Origin: Thraustochytrium sp. TN22
Taxonomy: Eukaryota > Sar > Bigyra > Thraustochytrida > Thraustochytriidae
Reading direction: 5' to 3'
NCBI GenBank assembly: GCA_013306675.1
Contig: JABLUY010000161.1
Location: 26,630 to 90,629 of the forward strand
DNA: 64,000 nt
The position numbers were made by a program, and so were the translations under genes. This document shows, one piece after another, positions 9,819 through 21,000 of the stretch. The stretch's first letter is position 1; each line of letters begins with the position of its first letter. The notes under the pieces were generated by a model, which was not told the origin of the DNA, searched no databases, and was given only the letters and a program-made list of their open reading frames with translations.

Positions 9819-11685
9819 ATGAGCTCGGCAGTTCGCCCAGAGCGGCTTTGGGGGGAGCTCGCGCGCGACTTCGTCGCGGAGCGCGCTGGAGCCGCAGGCG
9901 CTGCGGCGCGCGGCTGCAGGCGGCCCTGGCGGGTGCCTTGTGCCTGCTCTCAGCTCGCACGCCCCTGCCGCAGCGCTTGGACGTGGAGTCGGGCCCGCAC
10001 TGCGACATCATGGCATCGGCGAGGCCTAACCACCGCGTGGAGGACGACAGCGACAGCGACAGCGACAGCGAGTTCGTGCCCCTGGACAAGCGGGACACAG
10101 GGGACGAAGACGAAGAAGGAGAGGAGCTTGGCGACGAGGATGCTCGTGCTGAGGCCGCTGCGCAGCAAGACTTCGAAGACATACTTGCGTTGGTCGACGA
10201 ACCGACGCGTGGTGCGAGTGCATGTTCGAGGTCGGCCTCATTCAGCACAAGACCGTTCCGGGGCTCGCAGTCTCGCCGGATGGAGTCGCTCGCGTCCGGC
10301 TTCCAGGCGCGGAGTGCGACGCATCGTCAGTACTATGCAGCGTCGAGATCAAGACGCGCGTCGCGCCTGGAGGCGCGGTAGACGCACGTATCGTGAGCAC
10401 CCAGATGAACACGTGGGGGACGAGACTTGGTGGAAGGCCATACCTGCCGAGCACCGCGCGCAAGTCTTGCACCAAGCTGTGGTCCTCCAAATCGATCACG
10501 TGCTCTACGTTGCTGCCAGCACGAGTTCGTGTTTGTACGCCTGCCTCGTTGAAGTGCCTCCGGACGCCCGGCTCGCCATGGAGCGCGCTCTGAAACCGTG
10601 GGCGGACAAGCTCACGACATGGGCGCACCAGAGCATCGACAGCGGGTGCGCCGCCCAAGCCACCTGCCATCTTCGGCGAGGAGGAGGGGGCGGTGCTGAG
10701 CTCGCACTTCCGGCTGTGGCGCGCCATGCGCAAGCTTGTCGCTCTGAAGGGGCCCATGCGGCCCGTGCATGTCATCAAGTGCTTACCGCAGGAGCTATAC
10801 AACGTCGCAAAGGGCGGCGTCGACGGAAGCACACAGTACGTGGAGCAGATCACCAACACGCAGTGCATGAATCTGAGCTGCGACCAGAACATCGCGTTGC
10901 GCACGTACAAGCAGCTCGTTGTCAACGCCATCGTGGTCTACCGCTACTTACAGGCTGCGAGGAAGAGCAACCTCGAAGACAGCGACGGGCTAAAGGCCCT
11001 CCGCGACAAGGTGAACCGCTCTGAAGCGCTCAGCACTGTCTCGTTCCGCCTCACTGTCGACATGGTCCGTCACGTCTACAGGAGCAGGCAGCTCGATACG
11101 GCGCAGGTGGAGTTCAACATGCAGCCAAGCATGCCCAAGCCCACTGGGCTCACCAGGGAAGCGGCGAGGGACCTCGTGACCGCCGGTAAGCGCAAGCGAA
11201 CCCCCGAGTTGCAGAAGTTCTTCAACCACGGCCAAGCCCGCGACATCCGCCTCGATGCCGCACTGCAACATGACTCAGAGGCAGCGGGAAAGGCATCCTT
11301 CAACGCCAACAACAAGAGGATTCCCGCCAAGCGGCTCTGCGTCATCTGCGGCAAGCAAACGCACCGTCGTTGCACCATCTGCGGTGTGCCTCTGCACGTG
11401 TTCATGAGAAAGAATGAACGCACAACCTGCTTTTCCAAGTGGCACACGCGCGTGCGCGTCGAGCCTCACGAAGGCTTCAAGAAGCGCAAGACAAACGTCA
11501 ACGGAACACCTTCGCCCATTTGCCTCGATCATGTCGATTCGAGCAGCGCCAGTGCCTCGTCCGGTACCCCTACAGCGCAGAGCAGGAACGACCACGTAGC
11601 CCAAGCCAGCTACACCGACACCCCATCAAGCCATAGTTCAAGATCCTCTCGCAGCAGCCTCAGCACGAGTCCATCGTGCCCTTGA
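9819..11685 (+). pseudogene. Degenerate mobile-element protein: PD-(D/E)XK nuclease plus transposase-like C-terminus
   Basis: Recognisable coding passes between three plus-strand frames. An acidic linker with SDSDSDSEF is in one frame (about 10010-10205). The next frame carries GLIQHKTVPGLAVSPDGVA and SVEIKTRV, the D...ExK pattern of YqaJ-like PD-(D/E)XK nucleases (SPDG at 10273-10284, E at 10345, K at 10351). It moves near 10414, in a run of five G, to DETWWKAIPAEHRAQVLHQA, then near 10640 to the last frame. That frame holds KGGVDGSTQY, recalling the GGVD box of piggyBac-like transposases, and a cysteine finger (CVICGKQTHRRCTICGVPLH, then CFSKWH) before TGA at 11685. At least three frame changes make a decayed copy likely. 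Elements pairing a YqaJ nuclease with a transposase are known; the exact class is inference. Introns or assembly indels are alternatives. Confidence 0.6.
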
Positions 11686-12892
11686 TGCAGCCCAAGTTGG
11701 CCTCAGCATCCGCACAGGCCAGTCGGAAGTGACCAACACTTTACGCTTCCATACAAACCCAGTAGTTGAAAGTTCCAAAAATGATTAGAATCATGATAGC
11801 AACAGGTCAGTCGAGCGCAAGCAGGAGAGCCGATTTACTAGGGATAATATGGCTATCCTGATTAAACTCCGTCTAGGGCGATGGGATTGGGATATGTGCA
11901 TCCTGGCCATTCTCAGAAAGCTTGAGCACATTGACAAGACATCTTCCAAGTTCCAGTGACGGTGGCATACGTCGCAGGGGTAGCCACTGGCCACGCGACT
12001 GGCCACGCGACACCGTGACCTGAATACACCGTGCCCGTCGTGACGCCACGGCGTGACCGAATCGCGCGAGATCTGGCTGGTGGCCAGTGGCCAGTGGCGG
12101 CGGCTTGGCTGGCTGCGTGGCTGCCTGCCTGGCTGCCTGCCTGACTTCCGTGGCGAGCGTGGCGTCTCAGACGGTGACATGTCAGCGAGACACCACCACC
12201 GCCGCCCACGCGCGTTGCCACATGCAAGTTCCCGCAACGCGATCCCGCCACCTGCGACAGCCTCATCTCGGACTCTCCGACGCCGCCCAGCCTGCCCAGG
12301 GCATCGCCTGACCCGCGAAGAGACCCGGCGGCTTTGGCGCCTCTTCGCCGCGGCGCCCTCCGTGCCGCGCCCGGCCGGCGCCGCGCCGTCGGCCGGTGAT
12401 TGCATCTGCCGGCGCCGCCCTCGGCGCCTCTGCCGCCCGTGGAGGGAGGCCGCCCTGGCCCCGCCCGGCCCGAGCTCGTACCCGCGCTGGCGCTCGCGCT
12501 GGTGCTCGCCGTCCTGCTCGCCGTGCTGCTCGCCCTCCTGCTCGCCCTCCTGCTCGCGCCCGTGGTCGTCCTCCTCAGCTGCTCGTTCGAAAAAAAGGCG
12601 CGCGAGAGCCGCGCAGAGCAGGGCGCCTGCGCGGCGCGGCCGGCGCCGGGGCGCGCGCGAGCGCGGGCGGCGCGCGGGGCGGCGGCGGGCCCGCGGCGCG
12701 CCGAAAGCGGCGCGCGTCAGACGGCCGCGGTCGCGCGAGGCGAGGCGGGCGAGGCGCCGGCGGCAGAACCGCAACGAGAGCGCGGCGGCGGGCGAGCGGC
12801 GGCGGGCGAGCGGCGGCGGCGGGCGCGGGCGAGCGGAGAGGAGCGCGGGCCGGACGCGGCGGTCGGCGGCGGGGCGGTCGGCGCTCGGCGCG
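11686..12892. other. Intergenic and 5' region of the FMN dehydrogenase, 1.2 kb
   Basis: The first 190 bases are relatively AT-rich for this window, contrasting with neighbours, and may belong to the decayed element. Then come short tandem duplications (GGCCACGCGACT twice near 11990-12014; GGCTGCCTGCCT type near 12115-12142), a 12-bp repeat (12499-12558) and GC-rich leader sequence. A plus-strand frame different from the dehydrogenase frame encodes a Leu/Val/Ala-rich hydrophobic stretch at 12478-12575. Confidence 0.5.
12499..12558 (+). repeat. 12-bp tandem repeat, 5 units
   Basis: Five 12-bp units of the form STSSTGCTCGCC (for example CTCCTGCTCGCC) occupy 12499-12558. In one frame they read as alternating L, A and V, giving a strongly hydrophobic stretch about 320 bp upstream of the dehydrogenase ATG. 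Confidence 0.75.
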
Positions 12893-14416
12893 ATGGCGGG
12901 CAAGAAGGAGCTGCGCACGGTGTCGATGGAGGAGGTGGCGAGGCACAACTCGGCCGGCGACTGCTGGCTGGTGCTGTGCGGCAAGGTGTACGACCTGACG
13001 GACTTCCACAAGGCGCACCCGGGCGGGTCGAAGATCATCACGGACAACGCAGGCATGGACGCGAGCGCGCCCTTCGTCAAGGTGCACCCGGCGGACATCG
13101 CGGAGAGGCTGCTGTCGCCGGACGTGGTGGTGGGCAAGATCGACCCGAGCACGGTCAAGGCGGAGCACAAGGCCAAGGCGCCGGAGCCCGAGGCGGAGGA
13201 GGGCCCCAGCGAGCCGGTGGAGGTGACGGTGGACCAGATGCTGAACGCCTTCGACTTCGAGCAGGTGGCCAAGCTCAAGATGAACAAGGAGGGCTGGTCG
13301 TACTACTCGAGCGGCGCGGACGACGAGATCACCATGCGCGAGAACCGCCTCGCCTTCCAGCGCGTCTGGCTCAAGCCGCGCGTGCTGGTCAACGTGAGCA
13401 AGATCCAGATGAACAGCCGCATCCTGGGCTACGAGACGTCCATTCCGCTCTACATCAGCGCCACGGCGCTGGGCCGCCTGGCGCACGACGACGGCGAGAT
13501 GGCGCTCTGCCGCGCCGCTCACTCCTCGGGCATCATCCAGATGATCCCCACGCTGTCCTCGTGCTCCGTGGACGAGATGCTCGGCGCGCGCGCCGACGGC
13601 CAGATCGTCTTCTCGCAGCTCTACGTGAACCAGAACCGCGAGCGCACCAAGGAGTACATCACGCGCATGGAAGAGGAGGGCGTGCGCGCGCTCTTCATCA
13701 CCGTCGACGCGCCGCAGCTCGGCCGTCGCGAGAAGGACATGCGCAACAAGTTCTCCAAGCAGGGCTCCAACGTGCAGAACGACGACGAGTCCAGCGGCAA
13801 GGTTGACCGCAGCCAGGGCGTCACGCGCGCCATCTCCTCCTTCATCGACCCGGGCCTCTGCTGGGACGACCTCGCTTGGTTCTTTGAGAACACCAAGCTG
13901 CCCATCATCCTCAAGGGCGTCCAGTGCGCAGAGGACGCCGTGCTCGCATTCCGCTACGGCTGCGCCGGCATCGTGCTCTCCAACCACGGCGGCCGCCAGC
14001 TCGACCTCGCGCGCTCGGGCCTCGAGATCCTCCCCGAGGTCATGGCCGCGCTGCGCAAGGAGCCCGGCTACTCCAAGGACATCTTCGAGGTCTACATTGA
14101 CGGTGGCATCCGCCGCGGCGCCGACATCTTCAAGGCGCTCGCCCTCGGCGCCACCGCTGTCGGCATCGGCCGCCCCTCCATCTACTCGCTCGCTGCCTTT
14201 GGTCAGGCCGGCGTCGAGCGCATGATCAACCTCTTTAAGGACGAGCTCGAGATGTGCATGCGTCTCATGGGCACTCCGGCCATCCACAACATCTGTGAGG
14301 ACCACGTCATCACCAAGAATCTCAGCGACCACTTCGCCGCTCAGCCGCGCGACCACCTGCCGCTCGACATTTACGAGCCCATCCAGACTGCGGCGGGCAA
14401 CAAGAGCAAGCTCTGA
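12893..14416 (+). CDS. Flavocytochrome b2-like FMN-dependent alpha-hydroxy acid dehydrogenase
   Basis: A 507-residue protein with the domain order of yeast L-lactate dehydrogenase (CYB2). The N-terminal cytochrome b5 domain has both haem ligands, His42 in HPGG and His65 in VHPADI. The C-terminal FMN barrel has the expected catalytic set: YYSSGADDE (136-144), Tyr244 in LYVNQNR, Asp272 in VDAPQLGRREKDMRNKF, Lys341 in LKGV, and His365-Gly-Gly-Arg368 in SNHGGRQLD. Phosphate-binding YIDGGIRRG and GATAVGIGRP follow. It should oxidise L-lactate or another L-2-hydroxy acid and pass electrons through haem to cytochrome c. The ATG at 12893 directly precedes the b5 fold and leaves no mitochondrial presequence, unlike yeast CYB2. 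Upstream in-frame sequence is open but low complexity, so a longer targeted form cannot be ruled out. Confidence 0.93.
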   Translation: MAGKKELRTVSMEEVARHNSAGDCWLVLCGKVYDLTDFHKAHPGGSKIITDNAGMDASAPFVKVHPADIAERLLSPDVVVGKIDPSTVKAEHKAKAPEPEAEEGPSEPVEVTVDQMLNAFDFEQVAKLKMNKEGWSYYSSGADDEITMRENRLAFQRVWLKPRVLVNVSKIQMNSRILGYETSIPLYISATALGRLAHDDGEMALCRAAHSSGIIQMIPTLSSCSVDEMLGARADGQIVFSQLYVNQNRERTKEYITRMEEEGVRALFITVDAPQLGRREKDMRNKFSKQGSNVQNDDESSGKVDRSQGVTRAISSFIDPGLCWDDLAWFFENTKLPIILKGVQCAEDAVLAFRYGCAGIVLSNHGGRQLDLARSGLEILPEVMAALRKEPGYSKDIFEVYIDGGIRRGADIFKALALGATAVGIGRPSIYSLAAFGQAGVERMINLFKDELEMCMRLMGTPAIHNICEDHVITKNLSDHFAAQPRDHLPLDIYEPIQTAAGNKSKL

Positions 14417-15013
14417 TCAGTCAGAGACATCGCGTGCCATCGAGTCGTCACGTCTTGGGCTTTGTTGGCAAGGCCTTTCTCATTTCTTTTTTTATCGTCA
14501 CCCGAACTTTTTTCTTTCCATCTGCCAGTGCTGCTTCCTGCTTCCTGAAAAGTTAGCAACGACCGACCTGGCAAGCGAGCGAGCACGTTACGGCTCAGGT
14601 GGGCTGGGCTCTCTCAGAGGCCCTTTTCGCGCGCTCCCTCAGCGTGGCTTTCGCGGGCAGCTCTCGAGGGGCCGTGGCCCGCAGGCGCGCTCACGCTGAA
14701 GCTACGCTCAGGGAGCTCGTCTGTCTGAGCTCTCCACGACTCTGTTGCTGCATGCAAGAAGCGAGTGGCTGTCTGTGTGTCATCATGATGTCATGGAGAC
14801 AAAAGTTTTTTTTTGTTTTTCAGCACGCGCGCTACAAAGACCTAAGCTGGCGGGCGGGCAGACATACATACGCATGCATGGAACTTCACCTCGTCGCTAC
14901 CCCTCTCTGCTCTTACAGCTTTTGCTTTGGTGTCTGCACGAGTCAGATGACTGACTGTCTGCCTTGACCCTCCCGGTCCTCATTCTCGCTCCTCGTCCTC
15001 ATCAGTGTTCTCG
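14417..15013. other. Convergent intergenic region, 597 bp
   Basis: Lies between the 3' ends of the dehydrogenase (plus) and the giant USP (minus). It contains T-runs near 14486-14516 and 14804-14820 that may belong to 3' processing signals. No coding sequence is supported. Confidence 0.6.
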
Positions 15014-18000
15014 TCAAGGCTCAACGTCGCTGCCCGAGCCCGACGCCGTCGACAGATTCTCGCGCTCGTACTCATCCGTCACAGACCCGCCCGGGTTTAC
15101 GGCCTGGTCGCTGGCAGCATCATCGTCCTCGACAAAGCCGGTCAGCTCGGGTGCCTCCGTCGGCAGCACATCGTCGTCGTCGTCGTCGTCGTCATCGTCG
15201 TCGTCGTCGTCATCAGCCTCATCGTCGGCGTCGTCGTCGTCGTCCTCATTCGCATTGCGGCGAGCGGCACCCGGACCACCAAAGCCCAACGGCCGCGAGA
15301 ACGCCGGCGCCGGCGCCTGCGGTGGCGCGGCTGTGGCCGTGGTGGCCGTGGCAGCGGCCGCAGCCGCGGCAGCGGCAGCGGCTGCCGTGGCCGCCGAGGT
15401 GGTGGACGCGGCAGTGGCGGCGCCGGGAGCCAACGTGCGGGCTGCCGCCCCTGGCGCCACTGTTGCCGCGGCGCGAGCCACAGCGATGGAAGGCGAGTTG
15501 CCACCAGAGGCGGCCTGGGCGGCCGCCTGAGCGGCCGCCTGGCGCTCGATGAGCAGTTCCTTGCGCAGCTCAATCGGCTCGCAGGGGTCCTCCTGCGGGT
15601 TAAGCTGCGTGCGCACGACCCGCACGCTCAAGGGCGCCGGCTTGACGCCCTGACCGCAGGTCATCCAGCCCGCCTCGGGTGGCATAGTGCTGGGATTGTT
15701 GTGGTTGGAGCTGTAGTAGTCCGTGTCGCTGTTGGTGCCCGGCTTGGCGGACAACTCAGAGATGTACCATGTGTACTGCTTGTCCTTGACCTGGCACCGG
15801 TACAGGCTGTACGGGCGACCGTTCTCAAACTTAACGAACTTGGGCGTAATGGTGTCCACCTGGTTGCTCTCGTTCGGTCGGAAGTAGCCGTCAAAGACAA
15901 AGCGTCCGTTGCACTCCGGCGTTCCGGCGCCCTTGACCACGATGTACACGCGCTGTGGCGTGATGGGCGTGAAGCGCAACTCCGGATGCACCAGCGCCGC
16001 CGCGCGCGCTACGAGTCGCGCGGTGCGGCCCTTGGCCACCGACCGTGTCCACACGTCGCGATTGCCGCCAAGGCACGTGTCGTACGAATGCGAGTCCACC
16101 CAGGCGGGCAGCCACGTAACCCAGTGCTGCTGGTACTCCATCATCCAAAACCGCACACCCGCGTGAGTCAGGGACAGCTGCGCCAGCACCTTCGCCATGC
16201 TGTACAGCGTGTACACGTGCACCTGGTACAGTTCGTCCGCGTCCGAGTCTGCGAAGATGTTCTGCGGGTACCGTGATCCAGACCGCTGCGCGTCGTGCCG
16301 CGCCTGCAGTGACTTGACTTCCTTCTGGGTCTGGATCATGTAATTCAAGGCCTTGCTCACCAGCTCCTGGCTGCGCTCTTGCGAGGCGCCATCCTCGATC
16401 GACCCCACGGCGCGCAGCGCGTGACACCAGTTCTTCAGCTTCGCACGCACCACCTCCATCGTCGAGTTCCCGTCCAGCAGTTGCAGCGGGTTGTCCAGGC
16501 ATCCCACCACCTCGTGAATCACGAGCGCTGACAGTTGCTTGTCGCCCTTGCACGCGCGCGCGATCAAGAGCCCCGCCGCGCACGGGTCGCGTTTCGCCAT
16601 GGCGACAACCAGCGCCTCCGGCAGCGCCGCCACCGCGGGCTTGGCGCCGTCGCGCGCCGCGTCGCTCGCCGGCACGCCGCGCGCCAGTCGCACGGCGCGC
16701 GCCATGCGGCCCTGCCGCAGGAACCACGACATGATGCGCGCCTGCGGGTCGCCCGCCGACCCAGCGCCCTCCCTCTCCGCCTCCGCCTCCTCCTCGTCGT
16801 TGTCGTTGTAGCCGTCCTCCTCCTCCTCATCCTCATCCTCATCCTCAATCTCGTCCTCGACCTCGTCCGGGCTTGACGCATCGTCCACGCGGTCCACCAC
16901 CTCGCCAGCCTCATTCCGCACGGTGCGGAGACTGCGCGTCGGCGCCTCGCCGGCCTCCGGGAGCGGGTCCTCGTAGAACCCGGTCTGCCGCGCGAGCCGC
17001 GCGTAGTCCTCCTGAGTCGTCTTGCCCAGCAAGAGCAGCGAGACTGCGTCCACCAGGGCGGCGAACTCGCCGTCCCCGGCCGCCACCTGGCCGCCTTGCT
17101 GGTGCGCATGGTGCATGTGCGGTTGCGACTGCGGCGACGACGAGAGGTCCAGCGAGCTCCCGCGCTGCCTCGCCCCTGCGCGCAGCGACGGATCCACCAG
17201 CTGGTACACGCGCAGCAGCTGCGTCGCCACGTCACGCCGCACCAACAGCGGCCGCAAGGACTTGGTCGCACACAGCGCCTGCCACACCAGAAAGAAGGGC
17301 TTGAGGAAACGCGTGTTGGCTGGCTCTTCCTCAGGCAGAATATCGCACATGACGCTCACGAAGCGCGCCAGGCTCGCGGATGCCTCGCCCGTGCCCACAT
17401 CCTTGGCCGACGCCGCGCCGGCCTTGATCTGGTGCAGCCGCGCCTTCTTCTCGCGCGCCGCCGAGGTCGCGGCCAGGCTGATGACCTCCTTGAAGAGCGA
17501 CACAATCCACATGCGCGCAGTCTTCTCGTTGCACCGCTGCAAGAACGGCTCGAGCGTGTCCTGACGCGCGCCCGGCTCGCAGAGAGCGTCCAGAAACCAC
17601 GCCGAGGCCGCTGCGGCGGGGCTTGCATCGCGCTGCAGCAGCTCGCGGAGCGTCGCATCCCAGGTGCGCAGCCGGGTCTTCTGCGAGTTGATGCGCAGCG
17701 TGGCGCGCGTGTACACGACCATGCCCATGCGCATTACCGCCGCGAACGTGGCCGCGTCGTTCGTCGAAACCTGCAGCAGGCCGAGGCAAAAGTCCATGAA
17801 GCTCGGGACCATCACCAGCCCGTGCCGCTGCGTGCGTTGATTGTCTTCCCAGACCTCGCGCTCGTTCGCCCGCAGCCGATGCTTGGCCGTCAGCGCGAGA
17901 CGCGCCTGCCGCATCCACACCTGCAGCCGGCATACCAGCCACCCCGCCGCCGCGAACCCGAGCGGCCGCGGCTCTACGCTCTTGGGAAACGGAGTGAGCG

Positions 18001-21000
18001 ACGGCGACAGCGTGGCAGTCGCCGCCGTGCCTGGGCCGCCGGGCTCGTCCACGAGCTCGTAAAGCAGCAAGTACGCGTTATTGTCGCGCGCGCCGTACGC
18101 CTTGAACTTGCCCATGCCCATGCCGCCCAGGCCGAGTGAACCGCCGGCGCCGGCGCCGGCGCCGCCCCAGCCCTGCGAGGCCGCATTGTTGAGCGGCCCG
18201 CCAAAGCACTCTTCCTCGAGGTTGCGCACGTCAAAGGGCGTCACACGCTCGTCGTCGAAGCGGAACCAGGCGCCCGATTTGCGGTCCTTGATGAAGGAGT
18301 AGTAATGGCCAAAGTTCGCGCCGGACCCTTGGTGCACCACGACGCCGCGCAGCTCATACACCGTGCGCGGTTGGTCGTCGCAAGTCGCGCACGAGTTCTC
18401 GCCCGGCGTCGGCGCCGCTGCCGCGGTGTCGGGCGCCGCGGCATCGTTCGCCTCGCCCCCGTTCTCCGCCGCCTCGTGCTTGCCATCCTTGCCCGGCGCA
18501 CCGCCCGCGTCTGCTGGCTTCTGGTCGTAGCTGCCGATGACTGCGGCGCGCGTGAAGCGGTACAGATCGATGCGATGCTCGAAGCTCACGCGGTGGTTCA
18601 GCTTGGTGGGCTGCATGATCTCGTAGTCGAAGTCGAAGCGCTGCAACTGCACGACCAGCACGGGCGGGAGCTTGGAGAAGCACTTGATTTGGTCCGCCTC
18701 GAAGCGGCGATCCTTGTCTGCGACATTGCACTCCTCGCACTCGAGGCCGGACAGCTTCTCCGCCTTAAACCACGACTCCAGCGCCTCGTCCAGCGAGTGC
18801 AGCGTGGGCCCGGCCATGCCGCTGCGCACGTTGAGCGTCAGAAAGGGCGTGCCTACCTCTGACTCCGTGCGGTGATGGCCCTCACACATGCGCACGTTCA
18901 TCGTGCACGTGCGCACGTAGAGCATGTCCTGCAGCATCTTGCACTGCATGCGGCCCTGCGTCGTCTCCTCCAGGTAGTCCACCAGCCGCGAATAAAACTC
19001 GATCGCGTCGTTCTGCGAGAGGTGCCCGTCCATGAGCTTGAGCCCGGCTGACTCGTTCACGAACGCGCGCGGGTTGTAAAAGCGCTTGTCCGAGTGCTTC
19101 AAAAACGTAAAGGTGTACTGAAGCGCGCGAAGCAGGCGGTTCTTCTTGCTGTCGCGCATGCCCGGGATGTTGTTCCACAGGTACCCAACGCCCTCCTCCT
19201 CGTCGTCGTCATCGTCGTCGTCGTCGTCGTCGTCCTCGGCCCCGCCCGCAGCATGAGGCGCCTGCGAGACGCCGCGCGGGCTCAGCGCCCTGTTGGTGCT
19301 CACAATCGTGCCCAGCACGCCCGGCGCGTGAAGAATCCAGTCGCGCAGCTGCGGCGCCATAAAGAGCTGCTGCAACACCGAGTTCTGGTAGCACGTGGCG
19401 CCCTGATTGACCAAGCCGACAAAGCCGGAGGGGGACTTGCGAAAGTCCACTGGCTTGAAGTTCCAGTCCAGCCTGCCCTGGCGCGTCTTGGGCACGGGCG
19501 TGTCCTCCACGAAGCGCTGCGAGGCGTCCACGAGCCAGCGCAGGCAGAAGTCCGAGGCGTCCGCCATGAGCCGCAGCAGATTGAAGGCGCGCGAGCGCAT
19601 GTCCGGCAGCGACGCCACCGCGCTGGCGCCGTGCTTGGACGAGCTGGGCACGGCCATGAGAAAACGGTGAAAGAGCGTCTCCATGAGCGGCGTGCACAGC
19701 GCCGTGTCCTGACACACGGTGCGGTCCTCCTGCAAAATGAGCTCCATCAGGTCCAAAAAGCCGATGAGCGTGTTGTCCAGCAGCATGAGCGTCACCGTGC
19801 GGATCGCTACCACCTGCGGCGTGTCGTCGCCCTGAGCGGAGCGCGACCGGGGCCGGCCGTCGCTGGGCTTGAAGCACATGGCGCGCAGCGTCGCGTTGAA
19901 GGGGCTCAGCAGCTTGGCTTCGCGCCGGAGCTGCTGCCGCGAGAGGGGCGGGTACTGGACCAGGCGGGCCACGACGACGCGACGAAAGCGCGCCACATTG
20001 AAGTTGCCCTCGGCGATCTCGCGCCGCACAAAGCTGAAGTAGTCGTCGCACGTCGGGCAGTTGCGCGGCGTCGTGAAGAGCGCCTCGCGGGCCAGCGCCT
20101 CCACGATGTTACGGTCCTCGTCCGACGCCAAGCACAGCATCGAGAGCAGGTCGCGCAGCATCTCGCGCACCAGGGCGAATCGGCTCAACGCCAGCACGTC
20201 CACGACCGAGCACGCGCCGAGCCAGCTGCCGCGGTGCGCCTCCACCTGCCGCACCTGCGAGCCGAGGAAAGCGCTGCCCAGCGCCTCCTTGGCCTTGAGC
20301 AGCATGAAGGCCGTCTGAAGGGCGTCAACGAGGACTTCCAGCATCGCGTCGTCGCTCTCCGAGACCTGATCGTCGCCGCGCCGCCAACCGGAGCCGTCGC
20401 CGCTCCGCTCGAGCGCGGTGCTCAGGTCCTCCTCGGCCGCCTTGGCGGCCGCTGCGTCCTCCTCGGCGTCCTCCGCCTCGTCCTCGGCATCCTCGGTGCG
20501 CAGTGTGATGGTGACGTCGTCCTCCTCCGCTTCGCTGCCCTCGGTACCAAGGAGCAGGGCGCCGCGCTTCCCGCCCGGACCCGCGTCCTCGCCGTCGTCT
20601 GTGTCCTCGTCCTCGTCCACGACTGCGCTCTGAGCGCATGTGGCGCGATGCGCGACCACAATGAGCACCGAGAGGTTGCCGGCCAGGAGCTCGAGGTCCG
20701 ACTGTCGCGAAACAGACGCCTTGGACGCCGGGCTAAAGGCCATGCGTCGCGACTGCTTGCTCTCCTCGAGCTGGATGCGCTCGATGCGGCTCGCCGCGCC
20801 GGGTCCCACGCCACCGCCCACGAGGCGCTCCGTGAGCGCGAGGCCGTCCTCCGCACCCAGATCGCCGCTCAGCGACCCACACACGCAGAAGCGCACAATG
20901 CGCATGATGACGGGCAGCGCCACAGACTGCTGCCACGCCGGGAACCAGCTCGCCGCGTCCACCGAGGCGCCGGCCGACTCGGCCAGGATGCGGCCCAGCA

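Noticed and set aside
9600-11900. Terminal inverted repeats bounding the decayed element
   Set aside because: I looked for the reverse complement of CAGGGGGCACTAAAGCG near the right side and for TTAA-flanked ends and found no convincing match.
12053-12892. In-frame N-terminal extension of the flavocytochrome b2-like protein
   Set aside because: Low-complexity Arg/Ser/Cys peptide from repeats, initiated only by GTG; the ATG at 12893 directly precedes the cytochrome b5 fold.
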